DNA from: Streptomyces durocortorensis
Lineage (GTDB): Bacteria > Actinomycetota > Actinomycetes > Streptomycetales > Streptomycetaceae
NCBI RefSeq assembly: GCF_031760065.1
Contig: NZ_CP134500.1
Coordinates: forward strand, 2,852,001 to 2,916,000
Direction: 5' to 3'
Length of the DNA: 64,000 nucleotides
Numbering within the stretch: the stretch's first letter is position 1; each line of letters begins with the position of its first letter. Shown here piece by piece: positions 34,879 through 44,313 of this stretch. The translations under genes and the position numbers were made by a program. The notes below the pieces were generated by a model, which was not told the DNA's origin, searched no databases, and saw only the letters and a list, made by a program, of their open reading frames with translations.

Positions 34879-37065
34879 ATGGTCACCTTCCAAGAGCTCA
34901 ACGACCTGCGGCTGGGAAAGCTCCAGGCGGCGGTCGCGGACTGGCAGGCGATGGTCGACAAGCTGGTCAAGGTCGCCGACGGCGGCAATGGCGAGGTCAG
35001 CGCGGCGGACCTGGGCAGCAAGGCCAAGGCGGCCGACTGGAAGGGGCAGAACGCGACCGTGACCAAGGACTTCGTCACGGTCACGGCGCGGGAGTTCGAT
35101 GACGTCGTCACCGTCGCTCGGAGCGTGCACACGATCCTGAGCGGCGCGCACAGCAAGCTGACGAAGCACAAGAGCGACTTGGCCGACGCGGTGGGCCGCG
35201 CGGCCAAGAAGAACATCTATGTGAACGACAAGGGCATGGTCATCGGCGCCGTCCCCTCACCGCAGGCGGCCGGTAGCGCGAAGATCGAACCGCCGACCCA
35301 GGCGGAGATCGACGCGGTGGCCAAGGAGATCAGCACCATCCTGACCGCGGCCGGCGAGACCGACAGCACGGCCGCCACGGCGCTGCGTTTCCACGCGAAG
35401 GACAAGCACGGGTTCGAGTCGAACGGGTTCAACAGCTTCGACTCGGCGCAGAAGAGCATCCAGGACTCCGACGAACTCATCGCCCTGGGCAAGAAGGATC
35501 CCAGCCAGATCACCAACGAGCAGCTGGCCCGCTTCAACGCCCTGATGAAAGCCCACCCCAACGACCCCGTCTTCGCCGAGCGCGTGGCCCTCGGCCTCGG
35601 CCCGGAGAGGACGCTGGAGTTCTTCGCCGGAGCGGTGGACCTGGGCAGCTGGGAAAACCGGGACGGCGGCGGCACGGGCACGCAGGACGCGCGCGAGGAG
35701 CGCATGCGGCTGCTCGGCACGCTGGAGAAGCAGCTGGGCACCACGCTGGCCACCGCCTCCCACTCCAACAGCGAGGGCATGGAGTCCTGGAAGGACCGGG
35801 TGGTCGCGCTCGGCGGAGAGAACGTCGGCAGCGGCCAGGGCGGAAGCCAGACCCGCGTCCACGGCTTCCAGGCCATGAGCAACCTCATGCGCCACGGGAA
35901 GTACGAGGGCGAGTTCCTCAACGACTACGGCAACGCGCTCGTCAAGTACGAGAAGGAGAACACCGGGGACGTCAAGGACCCGGGCCCCGGCGGCAAGCGC
36001 CGGGAGGACGTGCTGCCCTGGGACAAGCTTCCGTCGTACGCGAAGATCGACCAGCTCCACTACGGGGAGAACAACGACGCGGGTACGGACCCGATGACCG
36101 GGTTCATGAAGGCGCTGGCCCACAACCCCGACGCGGCTACGGACTTCTTCAGCTCGACCGACCCCGAGGACAACGCCCAGTACGTCCTCAAGGACCGCGA
36201 GCCCTTCAACGACGTGGTGCCGGACTCCATGGGGTATGGGGAGTCGGCAAGCGACTACAAGGGCCCGAAGGCAATCTACGAAGCGACCGGTGACGCCCTC
36301 GTCGCGGCGGCGACCGGAGTCGACCCGGACGGCCGCTCCGCCCGGCCGGTCGAGCACACCGGACAGCACCGGCAGGTGCTCGACAGCTCCCTGAAGTACC
36401 TCGCGGAGCGGGGTGACGACTTCCCCTCCGAGCTGCGGGACGACATGGCGATCGTTCTGACGAACCACGGCGACACTGTTCACCACTCCGCCAGTGCGCT
36501 GGCTGACGACCCCGAGGACCCGAAGCTGCTGGACCGGGACCAGCTGCTGGAGGTCTCCAAGCAGATCTCCCGCGACCAGAACGCCTACGGCATGCTCAAC
36601 GAGGGCTTGAACCGGGAGATCGTCAGGGACATCCACGAGGACGATCCCAAGGACCCGAAGGAGACCCTGCTCCGAGCGGGCAACACCATCGGTTTCCTGG
36701 AACAGGCCCGCTACCAGGCCCTGGTGACCGACAAGGACGATCCCACATGGGATGCGAAGTGGATCTACCACGGGTTCGGCAGCATCGCGAACTTCGTACC
36801 AGGGGTCGGCGACATCACCCAGCGGGGCATCGATGCGGCGGCGTACGAGTGGCAGACGCAGGAACAGAAGAGGATCGACACCATTCACGAGCAGGACAAC
36901 AAGGATGTCTTCAAGGGCAGGGAGCAGCAGTTGCAGGCACTCGCCGACGAATGGGCCAAGGCGAACCCCGGCCACTCCAACACTCGCTACACCATCACGG
37001 ACGAAATCAACGGTGCGGCGTACGACGGGAACAACCGCGCCAGCGGGTTGGCGGGCGGAGGGTGA
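34879..37065 (+). CDS. DUF6571 family protein, putative type VII-associated large protein
   Basis: A 728-aa hydrophilic protein. Residues 1-110 form a WXG-like helical hairpin (LQAAVADWQAMVDKL, then ADWKGQNATV with WKG at 54-56). This is followed by a long alpha-rich region with FNALMKAHPNDPVFAERVAL, a DUF6571 core (FFAGAVDLGSWE to HSASALADDPEDP, about 245-545) and a C-terminal part with WIYHGFGSIANFVPGVGDIT near 640. No signal peptide or membrane helix is visible. Such proteins are frequent in Streptomyces next to WXG100 genes and small lipoproteins, and are thought to be ESX substrates or surface proteins; none has a proven function that I know of. Its TGA overlaps an in-frame GTG of the next gene, which signals coupling. 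Confidence 0.72.
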   Translation: MVTFQELNDLRLGKLQAAVADWQAMVDKLVKVADGGNGEVSAADLGSKAKAADWKGQNATVTKDFVTVTAREFDDVVTVARSVHTILSGAHSKLTKHKSDLADAVGRAAKKNIYVNDKGMVIGAVPSPQAAGSAKIEPPTQAEIDAVAKEISTILTAAGETDSTAATALRFHAKDKHGFESNGFNSFDSAQKSIQDSDELIALGKKDPSQITNEQLARFNALMKAHPNDPVFAERVALGLGPERTLEFFAGAVDLGSWENRDGGGTGTQDAREERMRLLGTLEKQLGTTLATASHSNSEGMESWKDRVVALGGENVGSGQGGSQTRVHGFQAMSNLMRHGKYEGEFLNDYGNALVKYEKENTGDVKDPGPGGKRREDVLPWDKLPSYAKIDQLHYGENNDAGTDPMTGFMKALAHNPDAATDFFSSTDPEDNAQYVLKDREPFNDVVPDSMGYGESASDYKGPKAIYEATGDALVAAATGVDPDGRSARPVEHTGQHRQVLDSSLKYLAERGDDFPSELRDDMAIVLTNHGDTVHHSASALADDPEDPKLLDRDQLLEVSKQISRDQNAYGMLNEGLNREIVRDIHEDDPKDPKETLLRAGNTIGFLEQARYQALVTDKDDPTWDAKWIYHGFGSIANFVPGVGDITQRGIDAAAYEWQTQEQKRIDTIHEQDNKDVFKGREQQLQALADEWAKANPGHSNTRYTITDEINGAAYDGNNRASGLAGGG

Positions 37066-37073
37066 CGAGGTCG

Positions 37074-37616
37074 ATGAGGTCGATGAGGGAAAACGGCCTG
37101 CGGCCGGTGGGCGGCGCTGTGCTGCTCGTGGCACTGTTCGTCGGAGCCACTGGTTGCGGCGAGCCCGAGGCCTTCGAAGTCTCGGAGGCCTGCGGCACGA
37201 AGTTCGACCCCGAACTGATCGGCCGGCTACTGCCCAGGGGCGATGACCTGCGTTCCGATAGCACCTTCTCGGAAGAAAAGCAGTTCCGCTGCGAGTTCGC
37301 GGTCGACGGACAGGAACAGGTCGGCCTGCGAGGTGACGTCGTCGAGCCGTTCGTCAAACCCTTGGAAGTCAAGAAGTCGGTCATGCTGCGACTGGGCAAT
37401 CCGGCATCGGCCGACATCGGCGGCGGTGCCACCATCGCAGACCACGGAGCGATGGCCCTGCAGGCGTGCACGTACAAGGGCGAGAAGATGCAGTACGTAC
37501 TGTCCATCGACGGCGTGGAGGACCCCAAGGACACCGCAGAACGTCGTCGCCTACTCGAAAGGTTCCTGCGCTCCCAACTGCCGATTGCCATGAAGGCAGA
37601 GAACTGCCACCCATAG
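37074..37616 (+). CDS. Putative lipoprotein of the WXG/DUF6571 cassette
   Basis: A 180-aa exported protein. The n-region RSMRENGLRP, a hydrophobic core VGGAVLLVALFVGATG and a following Cys (ATGC lipobox, Ala at -3 being unusual) point to lipid attachment at Cys about 25. The mature part has four further Cys (ACGTKFDPEL, FRCEFAV, LQACTYKG, AENCHP), likely two disulfides. Possible starts are GTG 37062 (overlapping the previous stop), ATG 37074 and ATG 37083; I prefer 37074 on spacing from GGAGG at 37057. Function unknown; the cassette position suggests a surface partner of the DUF6571 protein. Confidence 0.65.
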   Translation: MRSMRENGLRPVGGAVLLVALFVGATGCGEPEAFEVSEACGTKFDPELIGRLLPRGDDLRSDSTFSEEKQFRCEFAVDGQEQVGLRGDVVEPFVKPLEVKKSVMLRLGNPASADIGGGATIADHGAMALQACTYKGEKMQYVLSIDGVEDPKDTAERRRLLERFLRSQLPIAMKAENCHP

Positions 37617-37628
37617 CAGTCGGGACGT

Positions 37629-37657
37629 CAGGGGCAGGGGAATGCCCCCTGCCCCTG
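37629..37657. terminator. Hairpin between the lipoprotein and fbiC
   Basis: CAGGGGCAGGGG (37629-37640) and CCCCTGCCCCTG (37646-37657) pair perfectly around a 5-nt loop between convergent genes. Confidence 0.85.
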
Positions 37658-37662
37658 GGTCC

Positions 37663-40245
37663 TCAACCAGGCACCACCGGCAGCAGCTCCGGCAGCTGGC
37701 CGTCCGAGGCCGCTGCCGCCGCCACCCGTTCCGCCGGGACCTCCCCGTACAGGGTCGTGCGCGGGCGGGCCGGGCGGCCCGCCAGTTCGGCGATGGCGGT
37801 GAGGTCCTCGATGGAGCGGTACGAGCCGTAACTCGACCCGGCCATACGGGAGATCGTCTCCTCCATCAGCGTGCCGCCCAGGTCGTTCGCACCCGAGCGG
37901 AGCATTTCCGCCGCGCCCTCCGCGCCGAGCTTCACCCAGCTCGTCTGGATGTTGGTGATGTGGGGGTGGAGGAGGAGCCGGGCCATCGCGGTGACCGCGC
38001 GATTGTCGCGGTCGGTCGGGCCGGGGCGGGCGATGCCCGCCAGGTAGACAGGGGCGTTGGTATGGATGAAGGGGAGGGTGACGAACTCCGTCAACCCACC
38101 TGTCTCCTGCTGGAGTCGGGACAGCGTACGGAAGTGGCCCAGCCAGTGGCGGGGCTGGTCGACATGGCCGTACATCATCGTCGAGGACGAGCGCAGACCC
38201 ACCTCGTGAGCCGTCCTGATGACCTCCAGCCAGGTGGCCGTGGGCAGTTTGCCCTTGGTGAGGACCCAGCGGACCTCGTCGTCCAGGATCTCCGCCGCCG
38301 TACCGGGGATCGAGCCGAGCCCGGCCTCCTTGGCGGCCGTCAGCCAGTCGCGGATCGACAGGCCGGTGCGGGTCGCCCCGTTGACGACCTCCATGGGGGA
38401 GAACGCGTGCACGTGCATGCCGGGGGTCCGCTCCTTCACCGCTCGCGCGATGTCGAAGTACGCCGTCCCGGGCAGGTCCGGGTGGATGCCGCCCTGCATG
38501 CAGACCTCGACCGCGCCCACGTCCCACGCCTGCGCAGCCCGGTCCGCGACCTGGTCGAGCGAGAGCGTGTACGCGTCGGCGTCCGTACGGCGCTGGGCGA
38601 AGGCGCAGAAGCGGCAGCCGGTGTAGCAGACGTTGGTGAAGTTGATGTTCCGCGTGACGATGTACGTGACGTCCTCGCCGACCACGTCCCGGCGCAGCGC
38701 GTCCGCGATCCGGCACAGCTCGTCCAGCGCCGGGCCGTCCGCGTGGAGGAGGGCGAGGGCCTGGTCGTCGGTGAGCTTCGTCGGGTCGTCGGCGGCCTGG
38801 CTCAGCGCCTGGCGTACGTCGGCGTCGATGCGGGACGGGACCATGCCGGGGGCCGCCGCCTCGCGGAGCGCCTCCCAGTCCCCGTAGACCTCGTCGAAGT
38901 CGTCGCGGCGGTCGCCGGTGCGGCCCTCGGTGTCGATGGTGGCGTGCAGGTCGGTGCGGCCGGTGGAGGTGAAGCCCTCGTCCGGTTCCTGCCAGGGCAG
39001 GCCGGCGGGGATCGCGTCCTCGCGGGCGAGGCCCGTCTCCGGGTCGGCCAGGGCGCGGACGTGCGGGAGGAGGCGGGGGTCGAGCCAGGGCTCCCCGCGC
39101 TGGATGAACTCGGGGTAGATGGTGAGGCGTTCGCGGAGCGTGAAGCCCGACTCGGCTGTCCGATCCGCCAGTTCGTCGATGTGGGGCCAGGGGCGCTCGG
39201 GGTTCACGTGGTCGGGCGTGAGGGGTGAGACCCCGCCCCAGTCGTCGATGCCCGCGCCGATGAGCAGCGCGTACTCCGCGTCCACCAGGTTCGGCGGGGC
39301 CTGGATGCGGGCGGACGGGCCGAGGATGTGCCGGGCTACCGCGATGGCCGCGGCCAGCTCCTCCAGCTCCGCGTCGGGCATCCCGCGCATCGCCGTGTCC
39401 GGCTTGGCGCGGAAGTTCTGCACGATGACTTCCTGGATGCCGTGGTAGGCGCGGGCCGTCTTGCGCAGCTCGAAGAGGGAGTCGGCGCGCTCCTCGTACG
39501 ACTCGCCGATCCCGATCAGGATGCCGGTCGTGAAGGGGACGTTGGAGCGGCCCGCGTCCTCCAGCACGCGCAGCCGTACGGCCGGTTCCTTGTCCGGGGA
39601 ACCGTGGTGCGGGCCGCCCGGCTCGGACCACAGGCGGGTCGCCGTGGTCTCCAGCATCATCCCCATGGAGGGGGCGACCGGCTTGAGGCGCTGGAGGTCG
39701 GTCCAGGTCATCACGCCCGGGTTGAGGTGGGGCAGCAGGCCCGTCTCCTCCAGGACCCGGATCGCCATGGCACGTACGTACGCGAGGGTGTCGTCGTACC
39801 CCTCCGCCTCCAGCCACTCCCGCGCCTCCGGCCAGCGGTCCTCCGGGCGGTCCCCGAGCGTGAACAGGGCTTCCTTGCAACCCATCGCCGCGCCCTCGCG
39901 GGCGATCTTCAGCACCTCGTCGGGCGAGAGGAACATCCCGTGGCCCGCCCGGCGGAGCTTGCCCGGGACGGTGACGAAGGTGCAGTAGTGGCAGCGGTCA
40001 CGGCAGAGACGGGTGAGCGGGATGAAGACCTTGCGCGAGTACGTGATCACGCCCGGCCGGCCCGCGGCTTCCAGGCCCGCGTTCCGTACCCGGGCGGCGG
40101 ACGCCGCGAGGTCCGTCAGATCGTCGCCGCGCGCCTGGAGCAGCACGGCGGCCTCGGTCACGTCGAGGGCGACACCGTCGCGGGCTCGTCTGAGCGCGCG
40201 CCGCATGGCGTTGGAGGTCGGGCGTCCGCTCTGAGCATCGGTCAT
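37663..40245 (-). CDS. fbiC: FbiC, bifunctional 7,8-didemethyl-8-hydroxy-5-deazariboflavin (F0) synthase
   Basis: An 860-aa fusion of the two radical-SAM halves that archaea keep apart as CofG and CofH. It joins 5-amino-6-ribitylaminouracil and tyrosine into F0, the chromophore of coenzyme F420. The CofG-like N-half has CRDRCHYC (C81, C85, C88); the CofH-like C-half has CYTGCRFC (C540, C544, C547). Each binds a 4Fe-4S cluster. Length matches mycobacterial FbiC. Start ATG 40245 ([20 protein letters not shown]) is the first in the frame. It stands alone as is usual in actinobacteria. F420 is the expected cofactor of the LLM enzymes at 42.8 kb and perhaps 55-58 kb. Confidence 0.95.
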   Translation of the reverse strand: MTDAQSGRPTSNAMRRALRRARDGVALDVTEAAVLLQARGDDLTDLAASAARVRNAGLEAAGRPGVITYSRKVFIPLTRLCRDRCHYCTFVTVPGKLRRAGHGMFLSPDEVLKIAREGAAMGCKEALFTLGDRPEDRWPEAREWLEAEGYDDTLAYVRAMAIRVLEETGLLPHLNPGVMTWTDLQRLKPVAPSMGMMLETTATRLWSEPGGPHHGSPDKEPAVRLRVLEDAGRSNVPFTTGILIGIGESYEERADSLFELRKTARAYHGIQEVIVQNFRAKPDTAMRGMPDAELEELAAAIAVARHILGPSARIQAPPNLVDAEYALLIGAGIDDWGGVSPLTPDHVNPERPWPHIDELADRTAESGFTLRERLTIYPEFIQRGEPWLDPRLLPHVRALADPETGLAREDAIPAGLPWQEPDEGFTSTGRTDLHATIDTEGRTGDRRDDFDEVYGDWEALREAAAPGMVPSRIDADVRQALSQAADDPTKLTDDQALALLHADGPALDELCRIADALRRDVVGEDVTYIVTRNINFTNVCYTGCRFCAFAQRRTDADAYTLSLDQVADRAAQAWDVGAVEVCMQGGIHPDLPGTAYFDIARAVKERTPGMHVHAFSPMEVVNGATRTGLSIRDWLTAAKEAGLGSIPGTAAEILDDEVRWVLTKGKLPTATWLEVIRTAHEVGLRSSSTMMYGHVDQPRHWLGHFRTLSRLQQETGGLTEFVTLPFIHTNAPVYLAGIARPGPTDRDNRAVTAMARLLLHPHITNIQTSWVKLGAEGAAEMLRSGANDLGGTLMEETISRMAGSSYGSYRSIEDLTAIAELAGRPARPRTTLYGEVPAERVAAAAASDGQLPELLPVVPG

Positions 40246-40395
40246 GAACCGAGCATACGAGCGAGGTGCACGCGCCGGACCAGGGCCTCGGCCCGGGATT
40301 CGCCGCCCGCGACATGACCGTGGTCACTCGTGCGGGCCGACTCACCCGGATGAGAGCCCGCCGACGGTGTCCTCACGCCTACTGTCGGAACGGTG

Positions 40396-41115
40396 ATGGA
40401 AACGATCGTCCTCGACATCGGCGAAACCCTCGTACGCGACGACCGGCACTGGGCGTCCTGGGCCAACTGGCTCGGCGTACCGCCGCACACGCTCAGTGCG
40501 CTGGTGGGCGCGGCCGTCGCCCAGGGCCGCGACGCCACGGACGCGCTGCTCGTCCTGCGGCCCGGCATGGACGTCGACGAGGCCTGCTCCGCCCGCGTGG
40601 CCGCCGGACGCGGTGAGCACCTCGACGAGTCGGACCTCTATCAGGACGTGCGGCCCGCATTGGGCGAACTGCGGGCCGCGGGCGTCCGCGTGGTGGTGGC
40701 GGGGAACGGCACGGCCCGCGCCGGAGAGCTGCTGCGGGCGCTGGACCTGCCCGCCGACCTGGTGGTCACCTCGGCCGAGTGGGGCGTGCGGAAGCCGGAC
40801 CCGGCGTTCTTCGCGCGGGTGACGGAGTTCGCGGGTGCGGCCCCGGAGGCGACGCTGTACGTGGGCGACCACCCGGCCGAGGACCTGTTTCCCGCCGCCG
40901 CGGCGGGCCTGCGGACGGCCCATCTGCGGCGCGGGCCCTACGGGCACTGGTGGGCGGACCACCCGGACGTGGTGGAGACGGCGGACTTCCGCATCGGCGC
41001 GCTGACGGAGCTGGTGGGGCTGACGGACTCGGTCGGGCCGAAGGCGCCGCCCGACGCGGTGTCGGACGAGAAGCCGAAGGTGGTGCGGCGGGGGGCGCTG
41101 CGGTCGGTCCGGTAG
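40396..41115 (+). CDS. HAD-superfamily hydrolase
   Basis: A 239-aa phosphatase-like protein. Motif I is VLDIGETLV (residues 5-13), with nucleophile Asp7 but Gly in place of the second, acid-base Asp. Motif II is VVVAGNGTA near 98, motif III the Lys of WGVRKPDPAFF near 133, and motif IV LYVGDHPAEDLFPA near 155. A helical cap lies between motifs I and II. With the second Asp missing, normal phosphatase activity is doubtful. Start ATG 40396 (a GTG lies just before it). The last 30 residues are a basic tail. It is divergent from fbiC. Confidence 0.8.
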   Translation: METIVLDIGETLVRDDRHWASWANWLGVPPHTLSALVGAAVAQGRDATDALLVLRPGMDVDEACSARVAAGRGEHLDESDLYQDVRPALGELRAAGVRVVVAGNGTARAGELLRALDLPADLVVTSAEWGVRKPDPAFFARVTEFAGAAPEATLYVGDHPAEDLFPAAAAGLRTAHLRRGPYGHWWADHPDVVETADFRIGALTELVGLTDSVGPKAPPDAVSDEKPKVVRRGALRSVR

Positions 41116-41158
41116 GGACGGGTCGGCCCCCCGAGCCCGGCGTGATCCGAACGAAAGG

Positions 41159-41192
41159 CCCTGGCGTAGCTGTCGTCGTCCGCCCGCCAGGG
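41159..41192. terminator. Hairpin between the HAD and PBP genes
   Basis: CCCTGGCG (41159-41166) and CGCCAGGG (41185-41192) are exact inverted repeats with an 18-nt loop, between convergent genes. Confidence 0.5.
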
Positions 41193-41207
41193 ATGACGGG
41201 ACAGCCC

Positions 41208-42692
41208 TCAGTCCCCCAGCACCGCCTGCATCACGCTCTTCGCGATCGGGGCGCCGAGGCGGCCGCCGGAGATGTCGGAACGGGAGATGTCCATGTCCGT
41301 CGGGTCGATGAACACGGCGACCGCGACCGAGCGGCCGTCGTCCTTCTTGCCGTAGCTGACGAACCAGCCGTACGGGACCTCGTCGCGGACGTTCACACCG
41401 CGCTGGGCGGTGCCCGTCTTGCCGCCGACCGTCACACCGTCGATCAGGGCGCGCTGGGCGCTGCCCTCCTTCGCCGTGTGCTCCATCATTTCCTGGACCT
41501 TCTTCGCCGTCTCCGCCGAGACGGCCTGGCTCATCTCCTTCGGCTCGTTCTTCTCCAGCGTGGAGAGGTCCGGGCCGCGCAGCTCCTCCACGATGTAGGG
41601 CTGCATCAGCTTGCCGTCGTTGGCGAGGGCCGCCGTCACCATCGCCATCTGCATCGGGGTGCTCGTCAGGCTGCCCTGGCCCATGCCGGTGAGCGCCGTG
41701 CCGGGCTTGTCGAGCTTCTCGGGGTAGAGGCTCTTCGTGGCGAGCATGTCGCCGAACTCGTCCGAGTAGACGTCCTCGTTGAACCCGAACTTCTCCGCGG
41801 TCTCGCGCATCCGGTCCTCGCCCAGCTCGGCGGCCGCGTCGAGGAAGACGTTGTTGCAGGAGTACTGCATGGCGGTCTTCATGGACGCCTTGTCGCAGAC
41901 CGCGTCCCCCGCCTCGCTGCCGATCCTGTTCGTGGAGAGCGGCAGCGGATACGGCGACACCGCGTCCGTCCGGGCGTCCACGTCCGTGACCACGCCGTGC
42001 TCCAGTGCGGCCGCCGCCGTGAGGATCTTGAAGGTGGAGCCGGGCGGGAAGGTCTCGCGCAGCGGGCGGTTGGCCAGCGGCTTGCTCTTGTCGTCGAGGA
42101 GCGCCTTGAAGCGGTCGCTCTCCTTGAACGAGATCCCGGCGAAGACCCCGGGGTCGTAGGAGGGCGTGGAGACCAGGGACAGGACCTTGCCCGTACGCGG
42201 GTCCAGGGCGACGACCGCGCCCCGGGCTCCCAGGTCCGTCAGCCCCTTGTAGGCGGCCTTCTGCGCCTTCGCATCGATCGTGGTGATCACGTCGCCGCCG
42301 CGCCGGGGCTGCCCCATCAGGACGTCCTTGGCGTGCCGGAAGGCGAAGCGGTCGTCCTGGCCGCTGAGGATGCTGTCGTACGTCCGCTCCAGCAGCGAGG
42401 TGCCCTGGGCCTGGGAGGCGTAACCGGTGACGGGCGCGTACATCGGCCCGTCCTTGAAGGTCCGCCGGAACTGGTAGTCCGTGCTCCCGGTCTCCTTCGA
42501 GCCGGTGATCGCCTTGCCGCCGACGATGATGTCGCCGCGCGGGGAGGCGAACCGCTCGAACCGCACCCGGGCGTTCCTCTCGTGCTGGGCCAGCTCCTCG
42601 CGGTCCACGTGCTGGAGCCAGTTCGCCCGCAGCAGCAGGGCCAGCACCAGCAGCCCGCAGAAGATGGCTATGTGCCGCAACGGCCTGTTCAT
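41208..42692 (-). CDS. Class B penicillin-binding protein (PbpA/PBP2-like transpeptidase)
   Basis: A 494-aa membrane-anchored peptidoglycan transpeptidase. One N-terminal helix (IAIFCGLLVLALLLRANWL, about 7-25) is followed by the PBP dimer domain with FASPRGDIIVGG and then the transpeptidase domain with STFK (Ser219), SCN (Ser278) and KTGTAQ (Lys425). It acts outside the membrane, cross-linking stem peptides, and is a beta-lactam target. It resembles the PbpA that sits with ftsW/rodA and pknB in the division-associated operon of actinobacteria, but here it stands alone, so it is probably a paralogue. Start ATG 42692 (MNRPLRHIAIFC) has GGAGTGGA upstream. Confidence 0.9.
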   Translation of the reverse strand: MNRPLRHIAIFCGLLVLALLLRANWLQHVDREELAQHERNARVRFERFASPRGDIIVGGKAITGSKETGSTDYQFRRTFKDGPMYAPVTGYASQAQGTSLLERTYDSILSGQDDRFAFRHAKDVLMGQPRRGGDVITTIDAKAQKAAYKGLTDLGARGAVVALDPRTGKVLSLVSTPSYDPGVFAGISFKESDRFKALLDDKSKPLANRPLRETFPPGSTFKILTAAAALEHGVVTDVDARTDAVSPYPLPLSTNRIGSEAGDAVCDKASMKTAMQYSCNNVFLDAAAELGEDRMRETAEKFGFNEDVYSDEFGDMLATKSLYPEKLDKPGTALTGMGQGSLTSTPMQMAMVTAALANDGKLMQPYIVEELRGPDLSTLEKNEPKEMSQAVSAETAKKVQEMMEHTAKEGSAQRALIDGVTVGGKTGTAQRGVNVRDEVPYGWFVSYGKKDDGRSVAVAVFIDPTDMDISRSDISGGRLGAPIAKSVMQAVLGD

Positions 42693-42840
42693 TCCACTCC
42701 CCACTCGGGCGGGCACCAGGTCCAGCGCGGGACGCGCACTGACGCGCTCGTACGCGTCCGCGGACCGGGCCCGCGTTCGCGATCCCCGGAGAGTAAGGAT
42801 GCCCTGCGGCCGTGCCCGGTTGCACCCGCCCCCCGCGGGC

Positions 42841-43686
42841 CTACAGGTACGCGGCGTAGGCGTCCAGTGCCCGCAGCACCTCCGGCTCGTCGGCCGGGGG
42901 CAGCTGGAGCACGACCTCCTCGATGCCCAGATCCGCGTAGTGGGCGAGCTTCCCCGGGCTCGGCAGGACCGCGTGCGGCACCACCTGGAGGCCCTTCGGG
43001 TCGCGCCCGGCCTCCTCCCAGACCGCCCGCAGCTTCGGGAGGGACTCGGTGAGGCCCCGGCCGCCGACGGGCAGCCAGCCGTCCGCGTACTCCGCGATGT
43101 GCGCGAACAGCTTCGGGCCCGCTCCGCCGCCGATCAGGGTGCGCGGGCCGTTGACCGGGCCGCGCGGCCGCTGGACCGGCTTGGGGTGCGCCTCGCTCGC
43201 CTGTACGGACCCGAACTCGCCGTCGTACGCCGTTGGCTCGTCCGCCCACAGGGCCCGCATCAGCGCCATCCGGTCCCGGCCCAGGTCCCGGCGGGTCGAC
43301 CACCGCACCCCGTGGTCGGCGGCCTCCTCCACGTTCCAGCCGTAGCCGATGCCGAGGGTGAACCGGCCGCCGGAGAGGTGGTCCAGGGTGGCCGCCTGCT
43401 TGGCCAGGCCGATCGGGTCGTGCTGGGCGATCAGCGTGATGCTGGTGCCGAGCGCGAGGCGTTCGGTGACCGCGGCGGCCTGGCCGAGGGCGACGAAGGG
43501 GTCCAGGGTGCGGCCGTACTCGCGGGGCAGATCACCGCCCGCCGGATACGGCGTGCTCCGGCTCACCGGGATGTGGGTGTGCTCGGGCAGGTACAGCCCG
43601 GCGAACCCCCGCTGCTCCAGCTCGCGGGCGAGCCTGACCGGTGTCACCGTCTCGTCGGTGAGGAAGATCGTCGTGGAGATCCGCAT
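42841..43686 (-). CDS. LLM class F420-dependent oxidoreductase (TIGR03619-like)
   Basis: A 281-aa TIM-barrel protein of the luciferase-like monooxygenase superfamily. Features are the N-terminal strand MRISTTIFLTDE, RGFAGLYLPEHTHIP near 25-40, LALGTSITLIAQHDPIGLAKQAATLDHLSGGRFTLGIGYGWN (about 75-115, given here as consecutive family blocks), and LIGGGAGPKLFAHIAEYADGWLP near 185. The actinobacterial subfamily normally uses F420H2 rather than FMN. Start ATG 43686 has GGAGGTG upstream; the longer frame starts inside the promoter. The substrate is unknown. Nearby fbiC makes the cofactor precursor. Confidence 0.85.
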   Translation of the reverse strand: MRISTTIFLTDETVTPVRLARELEQRGFAGLYLPEHTHIPVSRSTPYPAGGDLPREYGRTLDPFVALGQAAAVTERLALGTSITLIAQHDPIGLAKQAATLDHLSGGRFTLGIGYGWNVEEAADHGVRWSTRRDLGRDRMALMRALWADEPTAYDGEFGSVQASEAHPKPVQRPRGPVNGPRTLIGGGAGPKLFAHIAEYADGWLPVGGRGLTESLPKLRAVWEEAGRDPKGLQVVPHAVLPSPGKLAHYADLGIEEVVLQLPPADEPEVLRALDAYAAYL

Positions 43687-43805
43687 CGGGAACACCTCCG
43701 TCGTCTGCACGGGGGCCAAGATATGCCGTAGGCCCGAGAATTCCGAGACCATGTCAGCCCTGGCCATAGCCTGGGAGCAGGCAGGACTGCGGGAGAGGAC
43801 GTGGG

Positions 43806-44267
43806 ATGGGAATGGGACTGGGGTTCTTCCTGCTGCCCGCAGGCGGTGTGCTGAGCCTGACCGGCGTGTTCCTGGGCAGCAGCACGCTGATCGGGCTGAG
43901 CTGGATCATGTGGGCGGCCGGGATCCTGCTGCTGATCGCCCAGCGCTACCGCCGCCCGCCGGACCCCCGGCAACTGGCCGTCGCCGCTGCCGCCGGGGAC
44001 GCCCGTGCCGTACGGGGGCTGCGCACGCTCGCCCTGGACGCGCGGAGCCAGGGGCGGCCGGACGCCGCCGAGCGGATGCTGCGGCAGGCGGTGAAGGCCG
44101 GGGACGTGGAGTCGATGTGGGAGCTGGGCCGGCTGGTCCAGGACCGCGAGGGTCTGGCGGCGGCGGAACCTTGGTTCCGGATGGCCGCCGGGCGCGGTCA
44201 CGTCGTCGCCCGGCGGCTTTTCCGGGCGGGCGGCGAGCTGAACCGGGACGGGACGAGCCCTCTGTAG
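43806..44267 (+). CDS. Small membrane protein with Sel1-like helical repeats
   Basis: A 153-aa protein. Two hydrophobic helices occupy about residues 4-45 (LGFFLLPAGGVLSLTGVFLG, then STLIGLSWIMWAAGILLLIA). A cytosolic part follows with two TPR/Sel1-like helical pairs: DAAERMLRQAVKAGDVESMW and AAEPWFRMAAGRGHVVARRL. I do not recognise a named family. Start ATG 43806 has an AGAGGA-containing leader. The TAG stop lies inside the terminator arm. Confidence 0.65.
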   Translation: MGMGLGFFLLPAGGVLSLTGVFLGSSTLIGLSWIMWAAGILLLIAQRYRRPPDPRQLAVAAAAGDARAVRGLRTLALDARSQGRPDAAERMLRQAVKAGDVESMWELGRLVQDREGLAAAEPWFRMAAGRGHVVARRLFRAGGELNRDGTSPL

Positions 44268-44293
44268 CCGCGCGTGCGGACTACAGAGGGCTC
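44255..44293. terminator. 13-bp perfect hairpin between convergent genes
   Basis: GAGCCCTCTGTAG (44255-44267) and CTACAGAGGGCTC (44281-44293) pair exactly around a 13-nt loop. The first arm includes the TAG stop of the upstream gene. Confidence 0.85.
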
Positions 44294-44313
44294 GCCTTCT
44301 TCCGTTCAGGAGA

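Noticed and set aside
37600..40400. Riboswitch upstream of fbiC
   Set aside because: The 150 bp between fbiC and the HAD gene show no conserved leader structure that I recognise.
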